From Proteus alimentorum (GTDB lineage Bacteria > Pseudomonadota > Gammaproteobacteria > Enterobacterales > Enterobacteriaceae): a stretch of DNA of 64,000 nucleotides. This document shows positions 18,511 to 28,170 of this stretch, in pieces. The stretch lies in contig NZ_NBVR01000043.1 of assembly GCF_002607735.1 (NCBI RefSeq), forward strand, positions 57,966 through 121,965, written 5' to 3'. The position numbers and the translations under genes are program-made. Within the stretch, counting starts at the first letter, position 1. Every line of letters begins with the position of its first letter. The notes under the pieces were generated by a model, which did no database searches, was not told the DNA's origin, and worked only from the letters and a program-made list of their open reading frames with translations.

Positions 18511-19029
18511 TTAATCGAATTTACTACCCGGCTTTAAAGTACAAATATAGAGCGGTGAATTGAGCGAACTTAATAGTAATGTTTTCTCATTTAGCTTCTG
18601 CGCATTAATAAATAACCCATCATGACTGTCTGACATTTCACGCATAAAATAGTCAAAAATAACGTCTGGGGATTCATCAATTGATGATGCGCTCGCATCC
18701 CATTGGCTAACAAAATAGTGACGTTCTGTTGGTGAAACACGCTTAGTTGTATAATCAAATTTCACATAACGTTGTAAATACAGCCATCCTGCTTTTGAGG
18801 TGGTATAGCCTTCAACGACAATTGACCCTTTACCATTAGCACCAAATGAAAAATGAATATTACCATTTACATTTTCATCTTCCATATTTTCAAAACGCAT
18901 AATGCCTTTGGTTGAGCAAACCATGACACCTTCATTTTTAACGGTTAATAATCTTGTTGCTGCATAAGTGGCGACCAAGATAAAAATCAGGGCCGATAAA
19001 AAACATAAAAGTTTCCCTGAGATTTTCAT
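18511..19029 (-). CDS. FidL-like membrane-anchored periplasmic protein
   Basis: The 172-residue protein has one N-terminal transmembrane helix (LLCFLSALIFILVATYAAT) and a periplasmic domain with two cysteines (VMVCSTKG and YICTLKPG). ATG at 19029 overlaps the regulator stop codon as TAATG and gives coupling; a frame from 19041 is less likely. Small proteins of this kind (FidL-like, comparable in layout to ToxS) are encoded after transmembrane winged-helix regulators and are thought to modulate the regulator's periplasmic domain. The family name is from memory of similar gene pairs. Confidence 0.65.
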   Translation of the reverse strand: MKISGKLLCFLSALIFILVATYAATRLLTVKNEGVMVCSTKGIMRFENMEDENVNGNIHFSFGANGKGSIVVEGYTTSKAGWLYLQRYVKFDYTTKRVSPTERHYFVSQWDASASSIDESPDVIFDYFMREMSDSHDGLFINAQKLNEKTLLLSSLNSPLYICTLKPGSKFD

Positions 19030-19889
19030 TAGTATTTCCATGAATAGTAAAAGTAATTGTCACAATAACTAAATGGATTATCTTCATTCTTAGCACAGTG
19101 CGCTAAAAATACGCGTCCCAATCCATTTGTTTGTAATTTATCACCATAAAAGAAAACAAATCGCTCACCTTTCACACACTGTAAATTAAGCTTCTTTCTT
19201 ACAGCGTCAAAATTGCGAACATAATTATCACTTACCGCAGAATTAATCATGGCTTCATTAGAAAGCAACTCACAATCATTATGCGTTAATGGTGTCAGTG
19301 TAATTGGCTTGGATTGATGCTGATTAAAAAAGATGATCACAGCAAGAAATATCGCGCCAAATAAAAAACCGATGCTGGCTAAATACCAACAAATTTCTGG
19401 TTTCTGTGTTTTTTGGGGTGCTTCTTCTTGCGTTAACTCTAAAGGTGCCTGAGTTTGCGTTAAAGATAAAGATGTCGTTGTTTCAATGGCGACTTGATTT
19501 TCATCTTTAACTAAAATAGGCGCTTCTTCATTTGTTTGAATTGAAGGCAATAGCGTTGAATCATCAATGAGTTCAACTGAAATATCCGGATTAAACTCTA
19601 ATCGTCCTTTCGCAATGGTCACAATGATATTTTCAATACCATAATGGCGAAATGTTTTTCGTAATAAACTCAAATATTGGTTTAAATTACTGTTTGATGA
19701 AACTAATCCATTATCATCCCAAACACGTTTTAAGACTTCATCACGATTAACAACGCCAGGATGCTGAATAAAATAAAAGAGTAACGCATTTGCGGTAATA
19801 GAAAGATGTGTATCAACACTCTCTTTTTCTAACGATATTGCGCCATCCGTTGCGTCGTAATAAATTGAGGCATTTATTTTGTATTTCAT
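19029..19889 (-). CDS. ToxR/CadC-like transmembrane winged-helix regulator
   Basis: The 286-residue protein has an N-terminal OmpR-type winged helix (ALLFYFIQHPGVVNRDEVLKRVWDD, NLNQYLSLLRKTF), a Gln/Thr-rich cytoplasmic linker, one transmembrane helix (about residues 170-192, LASIGFLFGAIFLAVIIFF) and a periplasmic domain of about 90 residues with four cysteines. Such proteins bind DNA from the membrane in response to periplasmic signals. The start at 19889 is favoured by GAGGG just upstream. Its position beside the cut operon makes it a possible regulator of that locus; this is not proven. Confidence 0.8.
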   Translation of the reverse strand: MKYKINASIYYDATDGAISLEKESVDTHLSITANALLFYFIQHPGVVNRDEVLKRVWDDNGLVSSNSNLNQYLSLLRKTFRHYGIENIIVTIAKGRLEFNPDISVELIDDSTLLPSIQTNEEAPILVKDENQVAIETTTSLSLTQTQAPLELTQEEAPQKTQKPEICWYLASIGFLFGAIFLAVIIFFNQHQSKPITLTPLTHNDCELLSNEAMINSAVSDNYVRNFDAVRKKLNLQCVKGERFVFFYGDKLQTNGLGRVFLAHCAKNEDNPFSYCDNYFYYSWKY

Positions 19890-19915
19890 TGTGCCCTCAT
19901 TCATCCTGATTAAAA

Positions 19916-20503
19916 TTACTGATCTGCTGTGTTTGCTATATAGTCAAATGTCATCTCAGATAATCTTTCAACTAATGCGCTACGCTCTTCTTGTGAAATC
20001 GTAGGGCCTTCTGTTAATTCAGATAACCAAAGACCATCTGCGGCATAACGAATTAATGTACCTAAATAACTATTATCTAATTTATCGCCTTTGGCTAAAT
20101 GATCTAACATCCAATCTCGCCAGCATTTACGCATAATAGGTTCGTTTGGCATTGCTAAAGACAGTATGGCTAATTGGCGACTTTCGTCTGACTGTTTTAA
20201 ATCAGAAATATAAGTTAAATATGCGCGAGAAAAACGCCCTACTTCAATAGGATCATTTTCCATAATAACTGCAATGCGACTATCCATAATACCTAATAGC
20301 CGTTTAAATACTGCCTGCACTAATTCTAATTTCCCAGGGAAATGATGAAGTAGACCACCTTTACTTACCCCGGCTTCTTTTGCTACGGCATTTAAAGAGA
20401 GAGAGGCTATTCCTTCATTAGCCACAATAATGCTTGCCGCTTCCAATAATTGTTCTTGAACGCGAATAGGGTCTTTTTTTCGGTGATGCGCAGTGGTATT
20501 CAT
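19916..20503 (-). CDS. TetR-family transcriptional repressor
   Basis: The 195-residue protein has an N-terminal TetR helix-turn-helix (ASLSLNAVAKEAGVSKGGLLHHFPGKLEL, residues about 34-62) and a helical C-terminal ligand domain. Its promoter contains a perfect 18-base palindrome 11 bases before the start codon, so it probably represses itself. It is the first of three minus-strand regulatory genes; the gap to the next start is 26 bases, so they may form one transcript. The ligand is unknown. No copy of the operator was seen before the choline operon. Confidence 0.9.
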   Translation of the reverse strand: MNTTAHHRKKDPIRVQEQLLEAASIIVANEGIASLSLNAVAKEAGVSKGGLLHHFPGKLELVQAVFKRLLGIMDSRIAVIMENDPIEVGRFSRAYLTYISDLKQSDESRQLAILSLAMPNEPIMRKCWRDWMLDHLAKGDKLDNSYLGTLIRYAADGLWLSELTEGPTISQEERSALVERLSEMTFDYIANTADQ

Positions 20504-20513
20504 ACATAGGATG

Positions 20514-20531
20514 ATACCGACCAGTCGGTAT
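20514..20531. promoter_or_regulatory. TetR operator (palindrome)
   Basis: ATACCGAC-CA-GTCGGTAT is a perfect 8+8 palindrome with a 2-base centre, of the ACCGAC/GTCGGT form common for TetR-family operators. It sits directly upstream of the TetR gene start. Confidence 0.8.
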
Positions 20532-20539
20532 GTTCCTTA

Positions 20540-20553
20540 TTGATCGAAATCAA
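20540..20553. promoter_or_regulatory. FNR-type box (TTGAT-N4-ATCAA)
   Basis: The sequence matches the FNR/ANR consensus at all ten defined bases (spacer CGAA). It lies 37 bases before the TetR start codon and 9 bases from the TetR operator, so oxygen status may act on the transcript of the TetR gene and the regulators after it. No other gene faces this site. Confidence 0.65.
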
Positions 20554-20917
20554 TCTGTTTTCGACTGATCCTTATTATATGTAAATAATGGAGTTGACTT
20601 CACATTCCTTATTTATTCAATTAAATTATTTTTAAAAAAATAAAATAAATAAACAAATTTTGATTCAAATATCATAATCACCTAAGTAAAATAAAACAAC
20701 AATTGATAATAATCAAAAATCAGTACTCATTAGAAATGATAATTTGTTTTTTATCAAAACGGTCATAGTTTTATTTACTCCTACATTTATACCTTCCATT
20801 TTTTTACATTAATAGAATTAGATAAATTCTCTTTTTTAATTTTAGTTAAAAAATCACACGTCATCTTTATGTATTAAAAACTGCATTTTACTTCTTATCA
20901 AAAAATGAAACATATAA
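20554..20917. other. AT-rich intergenic region, no gene seen
   Basis: About 360 very AT-rich bases lie between the TetR promoter and the metY terminator. I see no open frame with a ribosome site, no RNA gene and no long repeat. Confidence 0.6.
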
Positions 20918-20950
20918 AAACCACCTTCTTTATATTAAAGAAGGTGGTTT
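20904..20950 (-). terminator. Terminator of metY
   Basis: A perfect 15-bp stem (20918-20932 with 20936-20950) with a 3-base loop is followed on the minus strand by TTTTTATATG. It ends 18 bases after the metY stop. Confidence 0.85.
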
Positions 20951-20968
20951 ATTAACGAATAAAATTAA

Positions 20969-22243
20969 TTAAATACTGCCTTTTAATGCTTGTTCTAAAT
21001 CTGCAAGAATATCGTCAATATGCTCAATACCAATGGAAAGGCGAATTAAATCACGTGAAACCCCTGCACGTTCTAATTCTTCATCATTTAATTGGCGATG
21101 TGTCGTTGATGCAGGATGACATGCTAATGATTTTGCATCACCAATATTCACAAGACGAACAATGAGTTGTAATGCGTCAATAAATCTAGCCCCCGCTTCA
21201 GCTCCCCCTTTAATACCAAAAGAGAGAATACCCGCAGGTTTACCCGACATATAACGTAACGCTAAATCATGCTCAGGGTGATTGCTTAAACCCGCATATT
21301 TAACCCATGCAACTTGAGGATGATTTTGCAAATATTCTGCCACTTTTTGTGCATTTTCAGTGTGGCGATCCATACGCAATGCCAATGTCTCTAAACCTTG
21401 TAGAATTAAAAAAGCATTGAAAGGTGACAGCGCTGCCCCCGTTCCACGCAAAGGTGCAACACGACATCTTGCGATATAAGCAGCCGCACCAAAGTGCTCA
21501 ACATAATTTACCCCGTGATAAGACACATCAGGTGTATTAAGTATTTCAAAACGATCTTTATGTTCCGCCCAAGGGAATTTACCTGAATCAACAACAATGC
21601 CGCCAATCGAATTGCCGTGGCCACCAATATATTTGGTTAAAGAGTGAATAATAATATCCGCGCCATGTTCAAAAGGACGGCATAAATAAGGGGTTGCAAC
21701 CGTATTATCAACAATTAAAGGGACACCATGACGATGAGCGACATCGGCCAAGGCTTGAATATCGACAATATTTCCGCTTGGGTTTGTGATAGTTTCACAA
21801 AATACCGCTTTTGTTTTGTCGTTAATTAACGCTTCAAGAGCAGCAATATCATCATGAGGTGCAAAACGTGCTTCAATACCAATACGCGGAAAAGTGTGCG
21901 CCATTAAGTTATAAGTACCGCCATAAAGCTTAGCGACAGAAACAATATTGTCACCCACTTGTGCAATCGTTTGAATTGCATAAGTAATCGCTGCCATACC
22001 CGATGCGACGGCAACTGCCGCAATTCCCCCTTCTAATGCTGCAACACGTTTTTCTAATACGTCATTGGTTGGATTCATTATACGGGTATAAATATTACCG
22101 GGCACTTTTAAGTCAAAAAGATCCGCACCATGCTGCGTATCATCAAATGCATAAGATGTCGTTTGGTAAATAGGTACAGCAACGGCTTTTGTGGTTGGAT
22201 CAGGTGAATAACCAGCGTGAACAGAGAGTGTCTCAAGTTTCAT
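20969..22243 (-). CDS. metY: O-acetylhomoserine sulfhydrylase
   Basis: The 424-residue PLP enzyme belongs to the Cys/Met metabolism family. The PLP lysine lies in SLTKYIGGHG, preceded by the family segment GADIIIHS; the N-terminal YTRIMNPTNDVLEKRVAALEGG binds the cofactor of the neighbouring subunit. It makes homocysteine from O-acetylhomoserine and sulfide, or cysteine from O-acetylserine. The 424-residue length fits MetY rather than MetB or MetC (about 390). The promoter region shows no recognisable MetJ box. Confidence 0.9.
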   Translation of the reverse strand: MKLETLSVHAGYSPDPTTKAVAVPIYQTTSYAFDDTQHGADLFDLKVPGNIYTRIMNPTNDVLEKRVAALEGGIAAVAVASGMAAITYAIQTIAQVGDNIVSVAKLYGGTYNLMAHTFPRIGIEARFAPHDDIAALEALINDKTKAVFCETITNPSGNIVDIQALADVAHRHGVPLIVDNTVATPYLCRPFEHGADIIIHSLTKYIGGHGNSIGGIVVDSGKFPWAEHKDRFEILNTPDVSYHGVNYVEHFGAAAYIARCRVAPLRGTGAALSPFNAFLILQGLETLALRMDRHTENAQKVAEYLQNHPQVAWVKYAGLSNHPEHDLALRYMSGKPAGILSFGIKGGAEAGARFIDALQLIVRLVNIGDAKSLACHPASTTHRQLNDEELERAGVSRDLIRLSIGIEHIDDILADLEQALKGSI

Positions 22244-22287
22244 AGCAATTCCTTTTTTGTTGCATTTGTTCTTATCGTATTACTTAT

Positions 22288-22316
22288 ACTCTAAATAATT
22301 CGAGATGCAGCTAAGC
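22288..22316. repeat. Possible dispersed intergenic repeat upstream of metY
   Basis: The stretch ACTCTAAATAATTCGAGATG and the following CAGCTAAGC resemble the repeated intergenic motif AATAATTCGAGTTGCAG seen in many Morganellaceae and Yersiniaceae genomes. This rests on memory of that motif; only one copy is visible here. Confidence 0.3.
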
Positions 22317-22508
22317 TGACAAATAAATAAGCCATTAATCAGCAACGCTGTAACGTGAAGTATGATCAGTATAGATAAGCCGATATTTCCCTCATCGCAT
22401 AGTGAAAAAATTTCAACTTACACAAATGCCTCTTTTTTTAAATAAAACCTATTGATCCAACAACCTCTATTTACATCAATATTTAACTTAAAAAACCTCT
22501 ATTTTATG

Positions 22509-23423
22509 TTATTTGGCCATTTTAAGTGGTTTTATCGTTTTTTGACGCGTTGCTAACCAGCAAATTAAAGAGCCTCCAGTCACCATCAAGACGCCTTGCC
22601 AAAATGAAAAAGAGAGTGCTGTAGACAATAATATTGATGAGAATGCAGTAGAAATAACGGGGGTAAAATAAGAGAGTGTGGCTAATAAGGTCACATTACC
22701 TCTGATCATGCCGATTGTCCAAGCCGCATTTGCAAGCCCAATAGCAGCACCCGTTATTAATAATAGCGTGAGACTTTTTGTATTCACGATCCACTCTACG
22801 GGTGTTGAAAAAAGATATTGTCCCCACAATGCAAGTGACGTTAATAAAAAGAAAGGCACAATGCCGTTATTCCCGCCAGACATAAGTCGAGTCAAATTAC
22901 TATAAAATGCCCATAGAATGGCACCTGAAAACGCCAATATATAGCTTAATGGATTGCTTTGAATATTTTTCCATAAACCGTCAATTGTCAGCGGATTATC
23001 GCCACTAACAACCCAGATTAATCCACTAAATGCACATAATAATCCGACCATCAGTAAAATAGAGAATCGCTGCTTATTAAGTATGACAGCAAGGGCTAAC
23101 GTAAAACTAGGCCATAAATAGTTAACCATTCCTAGCTCTATGGCTTGCGTTCGGTCTGTTGCAAATCCTAAAGCCAGAGATAAACACACTTCATAAGTAA
23201 CAAATAATAGGCCTCCCCAGAAAAGATAGCGTTTAGGAAAGCGTGATAACTTAGGTACACCTAAGATCAAAATAAGAAAGAGTGTGCCTGTGGTATAAAT
23301 CAGTGCGGCACCTCCTACGGCACCAAAGTACTCACTGATATTGCGGATTAAGCCAACAATGGTGCTCCAAAGAAGAATAGCAACAATGCCATATAACGTT
23401 CCTTTTGATGAGCTAGATATCAT
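22509..23423 (-). CDS. yddG: EamA-family exporter, YddG type (aromatic amino acids)
   Basis: The 304-residue inner-membrane protein has ten predicted transmembrane helices in two EamA halves (AILLWSTIVGLIRNISEYFG near the start, and NAAWTIGMIRGNVTLLATLSYFTPV in the second). Sequence and length match YddG, which exports aromatic amino acids. It is monocistronic and lies 265 bases upstream of metY on the same strand. The gene name is from recognition of family features; other EamA carriers look similar. Confidence 0.75.
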   Translation of the reverse strand: MISSSSKGTLYGIVAILLWSTIVGLIRNISEYFGAVGGAALIYTTGTLFLILILGVPKLSRFPKRYLFWGGLLFVTYEVCLSLALGFATDRTQAIELGMVNYLWPSFTLALAVILNKQRFSILLMVGLLCAFSGLIWVVSGDNPLTIDGLWKNIQSNPLSYILAFSGAILWAFYSNLTRLMSGGNNGIVPFFLLTSLALWGQYLFSTPVEWIVNTKSLTLLLITGAAIGLANAAWTIGMIRGNVTLLATLSYFTPVISTAFSSILLSTALSFSFWQGVLMVTGGSLICWLATRQKTIKPLKMAK

Positions 23424-23499
23424 TTTGTGCCTTCAGATTTAAGGTTTATTATCAGAGCCGATATTAAAACAGAACCAATGTAATTGCTTTAATTACTAT

Positions 23500-23541
23500 C
23501 ATGCAAAAATAAAAAGAAATCATGCAAAAATAAAAAGAAAA
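23500..23541. repeat. Tandem 21-bp repeat, two copies
   Basis: CATGCAAAAATAAAAAGAAA plus one base occurs twice in direct tandem (23500-23520 and 23521-23541), differing only at the last base. It lies just upstream of the yddG-type gene. Confidence 0.8.
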
Positions 23542-23630
23542 AATTTGAACAATGAAACATTTTGTTACAATTTACATTAAAAATAAAATATATTGATCTA
23601 CTCTCCTTGATTGTAAAAAAAGGAGTATCC

Positions 23631-23675
23631 ATGATAAATGAAAAAATTATGGTATCTAATTTCAAAAAAAAATGA
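23631..23675 (+). CDS. Possible 14-residue leader peptide
   Basis: ATG at 23631 is preceded by AAGGAG at an ideal distance; the frame reads MINEKIMVSNFKKK and stops at 23675. It stands alone in the long AT-rich region 620 bases before the fimbrial operon. It might be a leader peptide or the relic of a decayed gene. The strong ribosome site is the only evidence. Confidence 0.3.
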   Translation: MINEKIMVSNFKKK

Positions 23676-24295
23676 ATTAATATTATTTCTACTTTATTTT
23701 ATTAAAAACAAATTTAAATCTATTATTTCTGTAAAAAACATTCTTCCACGTTTTTTTACTCTCATTGTGTGTAAAACTTTGTTTCACTCTGTAAATGTTT
23801 TCACCATAAAATAAATATTATGAAACATCATGTTATACGTATAAACACCCTATCTATTTTAGAAACTCTTTATTTGACCGATAAAAAATATAATAAATAT
23901 CAATAAGATAAACTAAAAATCAACATACATTATATAATCTTATGTATTTTTCTATTTTTTAACATTAAATCCCACCTATAGTTAATAGATTATCAGTAGG
24001 TTTTAGCTATCAAACCTATCAAAAATGATCATTTTAAACGATTTCTATAATTTTTTTAGCCCATCTATAATTTTTGTAAATTTGACTTAAGTGTGAGAGG
24101 TATTTTACCTCTGCGTAATTAAAAATTAATCTATCCATTCTTACCTTAATAAGTGTATTAATAATTCTAATTACGCTTCTCAAACATATTTTAATCACTG
24201 TTTCTTCATTTATATAGAAATGATAAGCAGAGTTAAATATAGCTAGTTTATTAAGCTAAAAACAAAGATATATATTGAAAATATAGGAACAATGA

Positions 24296-24835
24296 ATGAA
24301 AAAGTTATTATTGTCTGCAATTATTACTTCAACAATCGCAGTAATGGCTGCACCCGCACTAGCTGCAACTACTACTACCGTAAATGGCGGTTCTGTTAAT
24401 TTCGAAGGTTCTGTTGTTAATGCAGCTTGTGGCGTTGATAGTAGCTCATCAAACCAAACTGTTCGCTTAGGTCAATTCCGTGTTGCTGAATTCACTGCGA
24501 AAGGTGATGAAACAGGCCGTATTCCTTTTAGTATCAAATTAAATAATTGTGATACTACAGTATCGGCTAATGCTGCAATTACTTTCAACGGTACAGCTTC
24601 AAGCGGTGATGCAAATGCGTTTGCATTACAAGGTGCTGATGCAGCAAAAAATATTGCCTTAAAAATCACAGATTCTACCAGTGCAATTGTTGCACCAAAC
24701 CAAGCTTCAACAACTCAAAAACTGATTGATGGTGAAAACCAATTAAATTACAACGCTTCCCTTATTTCAACTGAAGATGCTGTTAAGGCAGGTAGCGCAA
24801 ACGTTACCACAAACTTTATGGTGACTTACTCTTAA
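24296..24835 (+). CDS. Major fimbrial subunit (type 1-like pilin)
   Basis: The 179-residue pilin has a signal peptide (about residues 1-23, ending APALAA), the paired cysteines of a chaperone-usher pilin (AACGVD and LNNCDTT), and the C-terminal beta-zipper end NFMVTYS. The mature N-terminal segment (VNFEGSVVNAACGV) would be donated to the next subunit. It is the first gene of the fimbrial operon; AGGA lies 8 bases before the start. Ninety-eight bases separate it from the chaperone gene, leaving room for a processing or termination signal that favours pilin expression. Confidence 0.93.
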   Translation: MKKLLLSAIITSTIAVMAAPALAATTTTVNGGSVNFEGSVVNAACGVDSSSSNQTVRLGQFRVAEFTAKGDETGRIPFSIKLNNCDTTVSANAAITFNGTASSGDANAFALQGADAAKNIALKITDSTSAIVAPNQASTTQKLIDGENQLNYNASLISTEDAVKAGSANVTTNFMVTYS

Positions 24836-24865
24836 TTGCTTTATGACTTTTGATTGATGTCTTAT

Positions 24866-24886
24866 TGCCAAGGACGGCATATTTTT
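24866..24886 (+). terminator. Weak hairpin after the pilin gene
   Basis: A 4-bp stem TGCC/GGCA (24866-24879) is followed by ATTTTTCT, 31 bases after the pilin stop. It is too short for firm termination but could reduce read-through into the chaperone and usher. Confidence 0.3.
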
Positions 24887-24933
24887 CTATCAAAATGTTA
24901 TTGCGATATCTTTATTACTTGATAATTTTTATT

Positions 24934-25614
24934 ATGAAAAAGACTCTTATTTTCCTTATTACGTTTTTATTTCCGTTATTTTCTTACTCTAGTGGCGTTT
25001 CATTAGGTGCAACACGTATTATTTATAATTCCAATATTAAACAAACGAATCTTGTGGTAACAAATTCAGATAAAGAAAATAATTTCCTTATTCAGTCATG
25101 GGTTTCAGATATCGACGGAAATAAAACAACTGATTTTATTGTTACGCCTCCTTTATATATTTTAGATGCCAATAAAGAAAATGCATTAAGAATTATGTAT
25201 GTCGGTAAGTCATTACCAAAAGATAAAGAAAGTTTATTTTGGATGAATGTAAAAGTTATACCTTCATTACAAGAAGGACTTGATAAAGAAAACACCATGC
25301 AAATTGCAATACAAAGTCGAATTAAATTATTTTATCGCCCAAGTATTTTACCGGCTTATAGTGAAAAAATAGCTAATGAAATCAAGTTTTTTTATCAACA
25401 TGGGGAACTTATTGCCAATAATCCAACGCCTTATTATATTACGATGGTAAATCTAACTGTTACAAATAGTCCACTTCCATCAAGTATCATGCTCAATCCT
25501 TTATCTCAATTAACGTTGGGAAAAATAAATAAAAATGAAAATACAATTTCATTCCAAACAATTAATGATTACGGTGCACAGACCCCAGTATTAAAAAAAG
25601 AAATTACTCATTAA
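24934..25614 (+). CDS. Periplasmic fimbrial chaperone (PapD/FimC family)
   Basis: This 226-residue chaperone has a signal peptide (MKKTLIFLITFLFPLFSYSS) and two Ig-like domains. The usual motifs are seen: GVSLGATRIIYN at the N-terminus with the subunit-anchoring arginine, PPLYILDANKENALRIMY in strands F1-G1, and IQSRIKLFYRP with the second basic anchor. I choose 24934 since a signal peptide starts there; the open frame extends to 24850, but those codons do not fit a secretory protein. No clear ribosome site is seen. It binds pilins in the periplasm and hands them to the usher. Confidence 0.9.
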   Translation: MKKTLIFLITFLFPLFSYSSGVSLGATRIIYNSNIKQTNLVVTNSDKENNFLIQSWVSDIDGNKTTDFIVTPPLYILDANKENALRIMYVGKSLPKDKESLFWMNVKVIPSLQEGLDKENTMQIAIQSRIKLFYRPSILPAYSEKIANEIKFFYQHGELIANNPTPYYITMVNLTVTNSPLPSSIMLNPLSQLTLGKINKNENTISFQTINDYGAQTPVLKKEITH

Positions 25615-25650
25615 TAATTACATCTGCTTTTAGCTTGTTGGTTAAAAATC

Positions 25651-28170
25651 ATGGTTAATAAAAATACAGTTTATTTTCTTTTTTCTGGCATCATCACGAT
25701 TTCATTAATATTGCCATTTCCTTTATATAGTGCAAACCGATTCAATCCTGCATTTTTATCTGACTCACCTGAAGCAGTCACTGACCTAAGTTATTTTGAA
25801 GCAGGAAACAGTATTAAACCCGGTGATTATCCTCTGGATATTATTCTTAATAATGAATACCTACGAAATGAAAGCATTCATTTTATTAGCAATAATAAAA
25901 ATGTGATCCCTTGTTTAAATAAAACTTTTTTACAGTCACTAGGGATTAACATTAAGTTAATTACTGATTTTGATTTAAAATCAGAAAAAGAATGTATTGA
26001 TATTTCGGATTCTATACCTGATACCAGCGTTAATTATGATATTGAAAAACAAGCATTAAAAATTCAAGTACCTCAAGCCGCATTAAATATCCAAGCACGA
26101 GGTTATATTCCACCGGAAAAATGGGATAACGGAATTACCGCAGGTTTATTAAATTACAGTTTTAGTGGTGCCAATAACTGGGGAAATTCTCATAATAATA
26201 GCTATTACCTTAATCTACGTAGCGGGATCAATATTGGCGCTTGGCGATTGAGAGATTATTCCACATGGAATTCATCAAATGGAAAGCATCAATGGGATCA
26301 CATCAATACTTATCTTCAACGAAATATTGTGTCATTAAGAAGCCAATTAAAAGTTGGCGATAGTTATACCTCATCAACATTATTTGACAGCATTAATTTT
26401 CGAGGTGTTTCTTTAGAAAGTGATGACACCATGTTGCCAGATAGCCAACGAGGATTTGCACCCGTTGTAAGAGGTATTGCAAGTGGTAATGCTAAAGTTG
26501 TTATTCGACAAAATGGTTATGTCATTTACCAAACTTTTGTCTCTCCAGGCGCATTTGAAATTCGCGATCTTTATCCCACTTCAAACAGTGGTGATTTATA
26601 TGTTTCGGTTGAAGAAAACGATGGAAGTAAACACGATTACATTGTGCCTTATTCTGCGGTGCCTGTTTTACAACGAGAAGGTCAAAAAAAGTTTGTTATT
26701 CAAGCGGGTGAGGTTCGCCAAGATAACCAAAATAAAAAACCACGCTTTATCCAAGGCCATCTTATTTATGGTCTGCCTTATGACAGTACCCTTTACGGTG
26801 GTGCATTAATTACCTCAGATTATCAATCTTATGCGCTAGGTGTAGGCCGGAATATGGGAACTTTAGGTGCCTTCTCAACGGATATTACCTTTGCCCATAG
26901 TCAATTGCCTGATAATTCAACTTCTGAAGGGTATTCCCTGCGCTTTCTCTATGCCAAATCATTAAACCAATTTGGAACAAATTTTCAATTATTAGGATAT
27001 CGCTACTCTACTTCGGGTTTTTATACGTTAGATGAAACTCTTAATACTCGAATGTCAGGCTATCTCAATGAAAACAATCAAGAAGTACCATCAAGATACT
27101 TTAATTTGAATAATCGCAAAAAAGGTAGTCTTCAAGTGAATTTATCACAGCAACTTAGCGATTATGGCTCTGTTTTTATGACAACAAATTGGCAAAACTA
27201 TTGGGAAACCAATGAAAAAAATGTGCTGTTTCAAGCTGGCTATAACGGCAATGTAAAAGGTCTCTCTTACAATATTATTTATGGATACAACCGCATAATG
27301 AATAGCGGTGAGCGCGACCAAACGCTCTCTTTGGGTATTTCGATTCCATTGCAATTATTAATGCCTTCAAGCTATCAACCCGCAAATAGCGCTTATCTTA
27401 CTTATAACTATAGCCATAATGATAATGGTTATTCAGCACATAATACTGGTGTAGCAGGTACATTATTTGAAGACAACACGCTTAATTACAGTGTTCAGCA
27501 AGGCTATAGCAATCAAGGCGGAAGTTATACAGGTAATGCAGCATTAGGTTATCAAAGCCGCTATGGCAACCTTAATGTGGGTTATAACTACAATAAAGAG
27601 GTTCAACAACTGAATTATAGCGTTGCTGGAGGGATGTTACTTCACAGCGAAGGTTTAACATTAAGCCAGCCTTTAAGCTCAAATGCCATTCTCGTTGATG
27701 CTCGCAAAACCGCAGACGTACCTATCGATAATGCAACCGGGATTTATACCGACTGGCGGGGATTCGCCGTTATTCCTTATGCAACCGCTTATCGCCAAAA
27801 TAAAGTCGCGCTTGATACCACTGCACTTCCTGATAATGTCGAAATTGAACAGAATATTCAGCAAGTTATCCCAACTCAAGGTGCTGTTATCAAAGTCAAT
27901 TTTGAGGCTAAAACTGGATATCGTCTACTGCTAACACTGCAACGACAAGGGCGTCCACTGCCTTTTGGTGCCATTGCATCCGACAAACAAAATCACCTCT
28001 CCGGCATTATTGGTGACGATGGCTTACTTTACCTTTCAGGTGTACCAAAGTCTGGCGTATTAGATATTCGCTGGGGGAATAACACATCTGAACATTGCCA
28101 AGTTAATTATACATTACCTGAAAATCAACATGATGAACCTTTTGTAAAAATGACACAGGAGTGCCAATAA
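25651..28170 (+). CDS. Outer-membrane fimbrial usher (FimD/PapC family)
   Basis: The 839-residue usher has a signal peptide, the N-terminal chaperone-binding domain ([17 protein letters not shown]), a 24-strand beta-barrel with plug domain, and two C-terminal domains closed by a cysteine pair ([13 protein letters not shown]). [20 protein letters not shown] is the family signature. It forms the outer-membrane pore for pilus assembly. The stop codon overlaps the next start as TAATG. Confidence 0.95.
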   Translation: MVNKNTVYFLFSGIITISLILPFPLYSANRFNPAFLSDSPEAVTDLSYFEAGNSIKPGDYPLDIILNNEYLRNESIHFISNNKNVIPCLNKTFLQSLGINIKLITDFDLKSEKECIDISDSIPDTSVNYDIEKQALKIQVPQAALNIQARGYIPPEKWDNGITAGLLNYSFSGANNWGNSHNNSYYLNLRSGINIGAWRLRDYSTWNSSNGKHQWDHINTYLQRNIVSLRSQLKVGDSYTSSTLFDSINFRGVSLESDDTMLPDSQRGFAPVVRGIASGNAKVVIRQNGYVIYQTFVSPGAFEIRDLYPTSNSGDLYVSVEENDGSKHDYIVPYSAVPVLQREGQKKFVIQAGEVRQDNQNKKPRFIQGHLIYGLPYDSTLYGGALITSDYQSYALGVGRNMGTLGAFSTDITFAHSQLPDNSTSEGYSLRFLYAKSLNQFGTNFQLLGYRYSTSGFYTLDETLNTRMSGYLNENNQEVPSRYFNLNNRKKGSLQVNLSQQLSDYGSVFMTTNWQNYWETNEKNVLFQAGYNGNVKGLSYNIIYGYNRIMNSGERDQTLSLGISIPLQLLMPSSYQPANSAYLTYNYSHNDNGYSAHNTGVAGTLFEDNTLNYSVQQGYSNQGGSYTGNAALGYQSRYGNLNVGYNYNKEVQQLNYSVAGGMLLHSEGLTLSQPLSSNAILVDARKTADVPIDNATGIYTDWRGFAVIPYATAYRQNKVALDTTALPDNVEIEQNIQQVIPTQGAVIKVNFEAKTGYRLLLTLQRQGRPLPFGAIASDKQNHLSGIIGDDGLLYLSGVPKSGVLDIRWGNNTSEHCQVNYTLPENQHDEPFVKMTQECQ

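Larger units (their letters stand above)
23424..24295. other. AT-rich region upstream of the fimbrial operon
   Basis: This 870-base region separates the exporter from the fimbrial operon. It contains two tandem 21-base copies (23500-23541), a possible 14-codon reading frame with strong ribosome site (23631-23675), and a short inverted repeat TAGGTTT/AAACCTA (23997-24018). No recombinase gene or long inverted repeats are present, so no MrpI-type invertible promoter is evident. The fimbrial promoter must lie near its right end but could not be fixed. Confidence 0.5.

Noticed and set aside
23997-24018. Inverted repeat as a possible phase-variation site before the fimbrial operon
   Set aside because: Arms are only 7 bases, only one copy is present, and no recombinase gene is near.
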